Below the pieces are notes generated by a model that was not told the origin of the DNA, searched no databases, and saw only the letters and a list, made by a program, of their open reading frames with translations. A stretch of 64,000 bases of DNA from Sphingobacterium zeae (lineage in GTDB: Bacteria > Bacteroidota > Bacteroidia > Sphingobacteriales > Sphingobacteriaceae). A program made the position numbers and the translations under genes. Where the stretch lies: positions 5,208,001 to 5,272,000 of the forward strand of contig NZ_JAUTBA010000001.1 of assembly GCF_030818895.1 (NCBI RefSeq). The letters run 5' to 3'. Positions 57,350 through 64,000 of this stretch are shown piece by piece; position 1 is the first letter of the stretch, and each line of letters begins with the position of its first letter.

Positions 57350-58120
57350 ATGAGTAAATCAAAGCCAGTTTTCAGTTCTTCGATTGGGAAGAAGCTAATC
57401 ATGAGCTTAACAGGAATCTTCCTATGTTTATTCCTAGTTGTTCACTTGGTTGGTAACTTGCAATTATTTAAAGATGATGCGGGTCTAGCGTTCAACAAGT
57501 ACGCCTATTTTATGACTCACTTTACACCAATCAAAGTTGTTTCTTACTTATTGTATGCTTCGGTAATTGTTCACGTCATCTATGCTATTACATTGTCGAT
57601 GAAAAACAAGGCCGCCCGTCCTATTGGTTATGCCAAATATGATGGCCAAGCAAACAGCAAGTGGAATTCACGCAACATGGGTATCTTAGGTACTGTCATT
57701 TTAGTATTCTTAGCGACACACATGTCTAATTTTTGGTGGAAGTTTCACAATGATGAAGTACCGTACATCGAATACCGTACTGATTTGGCAACTGGGCAAA
57801 CCACAGCGAGAGAACTTCAAGCATCTGAATTCCATGACTACCAAGAAACGGTAGAAAACAATGTTCAAATCGTAAAGGCAAGAGATTTGTACAAGCAAGT
57901 TGACTTTGCTTTCAAAAATGTTGCATTGGTAGCTTTGTATGTGATTGCAATGGCAGCTTTGGCGTTCCACTTAATTCATGGTTTTCAATCTGCATTCCAA
58001 ACTTTAGGTTTTAACCACAGAAGATATATTGGAATTGTCAGAGCAATCGGTGTTTGGGTATTTGGGGTATTAATTCCAATTGGCTTTGCAATAATGCCGT
58101 TGTTTTTCTTCTTTAAATAA
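57350..58120 (+). CDS. sdhC: Succinate dehydrogenase/fumarate reductase cytochrome b subunit
   Basis: A 256-residue membrane subunit with five predicted helices, the single-subunit diheme b558 type. SSIGKKLIMSLTGIFLCLFLVVHLVGNLQ begins helix 1, and His residues in HLVGN, TPIKVVSYLL-VIVH, THMSNFWWKFH and AFHLIHGFQS are the likely heme ligands. It anchors the flavoprotein and iron-sulfur subunits encoded next and passes electrons to menaquinone. First gene of the sdhCAB operon. Confidence 0.93.
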   Translation: MSKSKPVFSSSIGKKLIMSLTGIFLCLFLVVHLVGNLQLFKDDAGLAFNKYAYFMTHFTPIKVVSYLLYASVIVHVIYAITLSMKNKAARPIGYAKYDGQANSKWNSRNMGILGTVILVFLATHMSNFWWKFHNDEVPYIEYRTDLATGQTTARELQASEFHDYQETVENNVQIVKARDLYKQVDFAFKNVALVALYVIAMAALAFHLIHGFQSAFQTLGFNHRRYIGIVRAIGVWVFGVLIPIGFAIMPLFFFFK

Positions 58121-58177
58121 TTCAGAATCTTTTAAGATAAAGCTCCGGCTCTATCGATCAATATAAAATTAAGAGAT

Positions 58178-60112
58178 ATGTTAGATTCAAAAGTACCAGC
58201 GGGCCCATTAGCCCAAAAGTGGTCAAATCATAAATTTAATCTGAAGCTGGTTAACCCTGCTAACAAACGTAAATTTACAGTTATTGTTGTTGGTACAGGA
58301 CTTGCTGGTGCATCTGCAGCAGCGTCGTTAGCCGAGTTAGGATACAATGTAATTACATTCTGTTATCAAGATTCACCACGTCGTGCACACTCTATTGCGG
58401 CGCAAGGTGGTATCAATGCAGCAAAGAGTTACCAAAATGACGGTGACTCTGTTTTCCGTTTATTCTACGACACCATCAAAGGTGGTGACTACCGCTCACG
58501 TGAAGCCAACGTTTACCGTTTGGCAGAGGTATCTGTTAATATCATCGACCAATGTGTCGCTCAAGGTGTTCCATTTGCACGTGAATATGGAGGTTTATTA
58601 GATAACCGATCTTTCGGTGGTGCACAGGTAAGCCGTACGTTCTATGCCCGTGGTCAAACGGGACAACAGTTATTGTTAGGTGCTTATTCAGCGTTGAATC
58701 GCCAGATAAAAAAAGGAAAAGTAAAATCTTATACGCGTCATGAGATGTTAGACCTTGTTATGATCGATGGTCATGCGAAAGGTATTGTAACACGTGACTT
58801 GGTTTCAGGTAAGATAGAAACGCATGCTGCACATGCAGTATTGATGTGTACTGGTGGTTATGGAAACGTATTTTTCTTGTCTACAAATGCAATGGGTTGT
58901 AACGTTACAGCTGCTTGGAGAGCACACAAACGTGGCGCTTACTTCGCTAACCCTTGTTATACACAAATTCACCCAACTTGTATCCCGGTAACAGGAGATC
59001 ACCAATCTAAATTGACATTGATGTCAGAGTCTTTACGTAATGATGGCCGTGTATGGGTTCCTAAAACTCAAGAAATGGCTGAAAGATTGCGTAAAGGTGA
59101 GATCAAAGCCAATGACATCAAAGAAGACGACAGAGATTATTTCTTGGAGCGTAAATACCCATCATTCGGTAACTTGGTACCACGCGACGTGGCCTCTCGT
59201 AATGCAAAAGAGGCTGTTGATGATGGTCGTGGTGTTGGTAAAACTGGTTTCGCTGTATTCTTGGATTTTAAAGAAGCTATTGGTCGTCTAGGCGAGGATG
59301 CTGTACGTGCTAAATACGGTAATTTATTTGACATGTACTACCAAATCACGGATGAGAACCCTTACAAACAGCCAATGCGTATCTACCCAGCTGTTCACTA
59401 TACAATGGGTGGCGTTTGGGTTGATTACAACTTGATGACTACAATCCCAGGTTTGTATGCATTGGGTGAATGTAACTTCTCTGACCACGGTGCAAACCGC
59501 TTAGGTGCTTCGGCATTGATGCAAGGTCTTGCCGATGGTTATTTCGTCATTCCTTACACTGTGGGTGATTACCTAGCTAAATTAGGTTCATTCGCACCAG
59601 TAGATCACAACCACCCGGCTTTCGAGGCTACCCGCAAGGAGGTTGAAGATAAAATCAACAAATTGTTATCTTTAAACGGTACTGAAACTGTTGATGATAT
59701 CCACAAAAAACTAGGTCTCATTATGTGGGAATACTGTGGTATGGCTCGTACTGCTGAGGGCTTAAAAAAAGCACAAGGTTTGATCCAAGAGTTGAAAAAA
59801 GAATTCTGGACGAATGTGAGAGTGCTTGGAGAAAATGAAGAATTAAATCTTTCGTTAGAAAAAGCTGGCCGCGTAGCTGACTTCTTAGAATTGGGCGAAT
59901 TGATGGTTGTGGATGCTTTACAACGCGAAGAATCTTGTGGTGGTCACTTCCGTTTAGAAAGCCAAACTGAAGAAGGTGAAGCAAAACGTAACGATGATGA
60001 ATTCGCCTATGTGTCTGCTTGGGAATATAAAGGAGACAATGTACCTGAGGAATTACACAAGGAAGACTTGGTATTCGAGAACGTTCAGTTAACACAAAGA
60101 AGTTATAAATAA
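58178..60112 (+). CDS. sdhA: Succinate dehydrogenase/fumarate reductase flavoprotein subunit
   Basis: A 644-residue FAD subunit that oxidises succinate to fumarate in the TCA cycle (or the reverse). VVGTGLAGASAAASLAELG binds FAD, RRAHSIAAQGGINAA holds the His joined to FAD, and HPTCIPV and the Arg of DVASRNAKE lie at the active site. The codons are strongly biased, as in highly expressed genes. sdhB follows after 14 bp. Confidence 0.95.
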   Translation: MLDSKVPAGPLAQKWSNHKFNLKLVNPANKRKFTVIVVGTGLAGASAAASLAELGYNVITFCYQDSPRRAHSIAAQGGINAAKSYQNDGDSVFRLFYDTIKGGDYRSREANVYRLAEVSVNIIDQCVAQGVPFAREYGGLLDNRSFGGAQVSRTFYARGQTGQQLLLGAYSALNRQIKKGKVKSYTRHEMLDLVMIDGHAKGIVTRDLVSGKIETHAAHAVLMCTGGYGNVFFLSTNAMGCNVTAAWRAHKRGAYFANPCYTQIHPTCIPVTGDHQSKLTLMSESLRNDGRVWVPKTQEMAERLRKGEIKANDIKEDDRDYFLERKYPSFGNLVPRDVASRNAKEAVDDGRGVGKTGFAVFLDFKEAIGRLGEDAVRAKYGNLFDMYYQITDENPYKQPMRIYPAVHYTMGGVWVDYNLMTTIPGLYALGECNFSDHGANRLGASALMQGLADGYFVIPYTVGDYLAKLGSFAPVDHNHPAFEATRKEVEDKINKLLSLNGTETVDDIHKKLGLIMWEYCGMARTAEGLKKAQGLIQELKKEFWTNVRVLGENEELNLSLEKAGRVADFLELGELMVVDALQREESCGGHFRLESQTEEGEAKRNDDEFAYVSAWEYKGDNVPEELHKEDLVFENVQLTQRSYK

Positions 60113-60126
60113 GAAGGAAAATTATC

Positions 60127-60900
60127 ATGGCACAACATATGAATTTAACGCTGAAAGTTTGGCGTCAAAAAAATGATAAAGATAAAGGTCAATTTGTAAC
60201 TTATCAGGCAAACAATATCGCTGATGATATGTCTTTCTTAGAGATGCTTGATATTGTCAATGAAGAATTGACTCGTAAAGGGGAAGATCCTGTATATTTC
60301 GATCACGACTGTCGTGAAGGTATCTGCGGGATGTGTTCATTAGTAATCAACGGTCGCCCTCACGGTCCTAAAGAAGGTACCACAACATGTCAATTGCACA
60401 TGCGTAGCTTCCACGATGGACAGACTATCGTGATTGAACCTTGGAGAGCTGCTGCATTTCCTGTATTGAAAGACCTTGCGACAGACCGTACGGCTTTTGA
60501 CCGCATTCAACAAGCGGGTGGATATGTAAATATTAATACAGGTGGTGTTCCTGATGCCAATGTTATTCCGATTCCTAAACGTATTGCTGACGAAGCATTT
60601 GAATCGGCTACATGTATCGGTTGTGGTGCTTGTGTTGCAGCATGTAAAAATGCTTCTGCAATGTTATTTGTGTCTGCAAAAGTATCTCAATTTGCCTTAT
60701 TACCTCAAGGCCAAACGGAACGTTACGAACGTGCACAGGCAATGGTTGATCAAATGGATGCTGAAGGTTTCGGTAACTGTACCAACACAGGTGCTTGCGA
60801 AGCAGAATGTCCCGTAGGAATCAAATTAACAAACATTGCTCGTCTAAACCGCGAGTATTTGACTGCTAAAATATTCAGACAAGAAGAGCCACACGTTTAA
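60127..60900 (+). CDS. sdhB: Succinate dehydrogenase/fumarate reductase iron-sulfur subunit
   Basis: A 257-residue electron-transfer subunit. The [2Fe-2S] Cys are in DCREGICGMCSLVI, and the [4Fe-4S]/[3Fe-4S] Cys in CIGCGACVAACKNAS and CTNTGACEAECPVGI. It moves electrons from the flavoprotein to the membrane cytochrome. Last gene of the operon, followed by a terminator about 105 bp on. Confidence 0.95.
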   Translation: MAQHMNLTLKVWRQKNDKDKGQFVTYQANNIADDMSFLEMLDIVNEELTRKGEDPVYFDHDCREGICGMCSLVINGRPHGPKEGTTTCQLHMRSFHDGQTIVIEPWRAAAFPVLKDLATDRTAFDRIQQAGGYVNINTGGVPDANVIPIPKRIADEAFESATCIGCGACVAACKNASAMLFVSAKVSQFALLPQGQTERYERAQAMVDQMDAEGFGNCTNTGACEAECPVGIKLTNIARLNREYLTAKIFRQEEPHV

Positions 60901-61005
60901 TTGGCCTATTAAAAATTCTTCATGTTTTTGCTAGCATCAACAGCTACTCAGAGATAATGAAGGTTCTTATAGCCCATTAAAACAGGTAATTCAGAACAAT
61001 AATAT

Positions 61006-61042
61006 AAAAGTCCTTGTCCTAAGAAAGCAAGGACTTTTTTTT
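61006..61042 (+). terminator. Terminator after sdhCAB
   Basis: AAAAGTCCTTG (61006-61016) and CAAGGACTTTT (61028-61038) pair around an 11-nt loop and run into eight T. Confidence 0.85.
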
Positions 61043-61064
61043 ATATTTACAATAATGTAAATTG

Positions 61065-64000
61065 ATGAACGTGAATTCTGGTATAAAAATTCGACTACTC
61101 TTACTTATCTTAACGCTATGCTTTATAGGAACAGCTATCACCATCAAAGAATCTGTTACCAATAAGGAAATATTAGACATTGATACAAAATCACTCAATA
61201 ACTATATCGCTCAACAAGAGAAAAAAGTCGACCGTATTTTTAACGATTCTCTTTTGCTCAAAACTTTCAAAAACTACGATCAGTATCCTATCGCAGTTTA
61301 TCAGGCCTTTGAGAAGTTCAAAACCAATGAAAATGTCTATCTATTTCTTTTTAAGGATCATGAGCCGAAGATGTGGAGCACGCATCTATTTGTACCTATT
61401 ACTGATCAGGGATTTCCTGAAAAAGCCAATTTTGTCCAAGATGATAACCGCTCCTACGTCGTTAGAAAGAAAACAATTGGCAATATCAGTATACTTGCCT
61501 ATATTATTGTAAAAGGATATACCAATAACAACAATCTCTATTTAAGCAGTTCACTGCGGAGAAACTTCTTCGACTCCAGAAATATCGATATTGCATCTTA
61601 TACAGATACGGTAGCCATTAAAAACATTTACAGTAAAGAGGGATCTTACCTATTTTCTGTTAAGCTCAAAGACGGAGAACATGAAAATACTTATACAATT
61701 TTGCAATTTTTCTGCTGGCTACTTGCTTTAATTGCGTGGTTGATCTTCTTCAATAGTCTTTGCCTTCATATGGCCAAAACAGGCAGGGCGTGGTGGTCTA
61801 TACTATTGCTGTTGGCGATATTTAGTTTGGTCAAGTTCGCTGATCTTAAATGGAATTTGCTATCTGAAAATGCAACATTTTCAATTTTCGATTCGCGCAA
61901 CTATGCCTATAATCATTTTTTTCCGAATATATGGTCGGTCATGTCCACCACAATTTTAATATTTTGGCTCATTCTATTTATCTATTCAATTCGCAAAGAG
62001 CTTAATTTTGACAAAATAAAAAACATCGGGTTCTTTAGAGTGCCCATAGCCATCGGATTTATTCTGAGCATATACCTATCGTTCGGGCTATTATACGATA
62101 TCGCCGGAACGTTAATCACGCACTCCAACAATATTTATTTTGATTTTACAAAACTGGTCGATTTACATTTCTTAAGTTGGGTCGATCTTGGCATTGTCGG
62201 CATAGGTATTTTGGCCTTAAATATCTACATTGACCTTGTGCTTTTTTTCCTTAAAAAATTAGAGCTGAAGCCAACGCAGTTACTCAACATTCAACTGGCA
62301 TGTGTCATCTTTGTCATTTTGATCATTTCCTTTTATATAGAAAAAAATAGCCTGGTCAACTTACTACTCGCGTTAATTATCCTTATTAAATCATTCGGTG
62401 AGAAGTATTTCAATCGGCATATACTCACAAATTATATCGCGGTACTGATACTGTGGGCAATCATAAGTGCTATTACGCACGCTCGTTTCTACCAGGAAAG
62501 GAACTTGATTGACATGAAGATCTTGTTGGGCAACCTACAGTCCGAAGATGATGTGAATGCCGTGTCATTATTCTCGGATATTGAAAGTAGTCTAGCAAAC
62601 GATCAAGAATTAAAGCATCTATTTAATATCAGTCTACCCTACACAAACACAGAGGGCATCAACGACTTCATTAAGAAAAAATACTTCAGCGGCTATCTCT
62701 CCAAGTACGAATTCAAGGCCTATTATTATGATCAGAACAATAAGCCCCTCAATGCGGCAAGCCAGAATAAGCTCAATGAGTATCGGGAAAAAGTGATCAA
62801 TCAGTCGATAAAAGTAACTCAAAACTTCTATCGTGCCAGCGGAGAACTCGGTACACATGAATACTTTTCTATCATTCCCGTGTCGATTGACCCAAATAGA
62901 ATCGTCAACGTTATTATCAATCTCTCCAATAAAGATTTCAGTTACACGGTCCCTTATCCCGAAATTCTGACCGATATGCGGATCAACAACTCACAGTATT
63001 ATAATAAAGGAGATTACTCGATAGCTCTTTATAAAGCAGGTTCTCTAATAACACAATTTGGGAAATACACCTATGAAAACAATTTAAGAGGTCTCAAAGG
63101 TTCTCCTGGAGAATATATTGAGATTCTAGACAAAGATGCATACCTGCACATGGCCTACATCGCCAATAAATTTTCAACCTATGTTATCAGTAAACAAAAA
63201 CCTTCTTTTTGGGACTATTTAGCGACGACATCTTTTCTATTCCTGGTGTTCTTTATGATTTTCATGCTTTACCACTTCATAAAATCACTCTATATTTTTC
63301 TTAAAAACACCAAGCTTACTTTCCGAAATTTAAAGTATCAGTTCTACAGAATTGTGAATAGGATACAATATTCTACACGTATTCAAACATCTATTATCTC
63401 CTCCGTTATACTCGCTATTCTTATTTCAGGTGTAATTTCTTATATCAGTATCAATAAACAACTTTATAACAACAATAAAACAAGTAAAGAGCGTTTCATA
63501 ATCGAACTTGGCAAACGGATGGAAAATATGCTGACCTATACGGATGAAATTTCCACCGAAACTCAACTCATCAGCATTCTAAAGACATTGTCCGAAACAA
63601 TTTCCAAGGACTTCAATCTTTATTCCAAATCAGGCAGATTGCTGTATAGTTCACAGCGTAGAATTTACGATTTAGAGCTTTTCTCTACATTCATCAATCC
63701 CGCTGCACTGAAGAATCTATCGATATTGAAAAAGTCGGAGACGATCGAAGATGAGCGAATAGGTACTTTTCAATTTGAGACCAGCTATGCCACCATCAGG
63801 GACAAGAATTACAATACCCTAGCTTACATCGGCATACCGAACTTCTCCCTTCAAAAAGAAGAAAATATCAATAAAAATCTTCTTTTAAATACGATAGTAA
63901 ATATTTATTCGCTGATCATCATTGGCTTTGGGTTTTATGCCACGTTTGTTGCCAACAGTGTCACCAATCCACTGAGCATCATCAGCAAGAAAATTTCACA
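61065..64000 (+). CDS. Large polytopic sensor protein, probable histidine kinase (partial)
   Basis: The first 978 residues are open without interruption to the window edge. A signal-anchor helix (about 8-26) precedes a first outer domain (27-205), then about eight membrane helices (207-475), a second outer domain (475-712), two helices (about 716-740 and 777-797), a third outer domain (800-943) and a last helix (945-965). The sequence ending ANSVTNPLSIISKKIS is the start of a HAMP-like linker, so a kinase core probably lies beyond. The kinase itself is not in the window. The start ATG lies 23 bp after the sdh terminator. Confidence 0.75.
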   Translation, partial: MNVNSGIKIRLLLLILTLCFIGTAITIKESVTNKEILDIDTKSLNNYIAQQEKKVDRIFNDSLLLKTFKNYDQYPIAVYQAFEKFKTNENVYLFLFKDHEPKMWSTHLFVPITDQGFPEKANFVQDDNRSYVVRKKTIGNISILAYIIVKGYTNNNNLYLSSSLRRNFFDSRNIDIASYTDTVAIKNIYSKEGSYLFSVKLKDGEHENTYTILQFFCWLLALIAWLIFFNSLCLHMAKTGRAWWSILLLLAIFSLVKFADLKWNLLSENATFSIFDSRNYAYNHFFPNIWSVMSTTILIFWLILFIYSIRKELNFDKIKNIGFFRVPIAIGFILSIYLSFGLLYDIAGTLITHSNNIYFDFTKLVDLHFLSWVDLGIVGIGILALNIYIDLVLFFLKKLELKPTQLLNIQLACVIFVILIISFYIEKNSLVNLLLALIILIKSFGEKYFNRHILTNYIAVLILWAIISAITHARFYQERNLIDMKILLGNLQSEDDVNAVSLFSDIESSLANDQELKHLFNISLPYTNTEGINDFIKKKYFSGYLSKYEFKAYYYDQNNKPLNAASQNKLNEYREKVINQSIKVTQNFYRASGELGTHEYFSIIPVSIDPNRIVNVIINLSNKDFSYTVPYPEILTDMRINNSQYYNKGDYSIALYKAGSLITQFGKYTYENNLRGLKGSPGEYIEILDKDAYLHMAYIANKFSTYVISKQKPSFWDYLATTSFLFLVFFMIFMLYHFIKSLYIFLKNTKLTFRNLKYQFYRIVNRIQYSTRIQTSIISSVILAILISGVISYISINKQLYNNNKTSKERFIIELGKRMENMLTYTDEISTETQLISILKTLSETISKDFNLYSKSGRLLYSSQRRIYDLELFSTFINPAALKNLSILKKSETIEDERIGTFQFETSYATIRDKNYNTLAYIGIPNFSLQKEENINKNLLLNTIVNIYSLIIIGFGFYATFVANSVTNPLSIISKKIS

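Overview
The window looks like chromosomal DNA of a Bacteroidota bacterium, most likely Sphingobacterium or a close relative in Sphingobacteriaceae. The evidence is a 16S-Ile-Ala-23S-5S rRNA operon, many promoters of the Bacteroidota type (TTG, about 19-23 nt, TAnnTTTG), weak Shine-Dalgarno sequences, and typical genes: a fused hemC-hemD, an ECF sigma/anti-sigma/DUF4252 operon, a DUF5077-DUF3472 protein, TonB-like proteins and a three-gene succinate dehydrogenase. Placement below family level is inferred, because no alignment could be run.

Layout. 1-456: partial Gfo/Idh/MocA (GH109-like) oxidoreductase on the minus strand, with palindromes upstream. 1083-6775: a minus-strand rRNA operon with terminator and two tandem promoters. 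6800-7496: gene-free DNA with diverged coding-like repeats and an 11-nt telomere-like tandem repeat. 7497-11635: lysine degradation genes (gcdH, an ALDH7 gene with a one-base frameshift, lysine 6-aminotransferase). 11697-16444: SUFU-domain protein, TonB-like protein, an unknown protein, then an operon of a GbsR/MarR regulator, two paralogous small membrane proteins and a TIGR01777 epimerase. 16477-22697: topB, dgt, galM, argH. 22698-26595: a candidate small RNA, rbfA, aat, a class V aminotransferase, a DUF2027-like protein and a membrane protein. 26823-33421: an anchored unknown protein and the tetrapyrrole genes hemA, hemCD, hemB, hemL.

33516-35843: ECF sigma factor, probable anti-sigma factor and two DUF4252 proteins. 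36115-39532: a His-rich lipoprotein, a headless gene fragment, a DUF3472 protein and a gene-poor stretch. 39533-42734: arginine genes (GNAT, argG, argC), which complement argH some 17 kb away. 43298-49864: small membrane protein, oligopeptidase B, subtilase, small unknown protein, nth and recA. 50037-56494: exported phosphatase pair, pruA, msrA, sod, tadA, csaA and a CsbD-like protein. 56582-60900: beta-barrel protein and sdhCAB. 61065-64000: the N-terminal part of a large polytopic sensor protein that runs off the window.

Most of the window is ordinary housekeeping DNA. I found no CRISPR array, prophage, transposase or clear defence system. The items most worth a second look are the repeat region downstream of gcdH, the promoter-terminator pair that defines a possible small RNA before rbfA, the duplicated small membrane proteins in the GbsR operon, and the frameshift in the lysine pathway gene.
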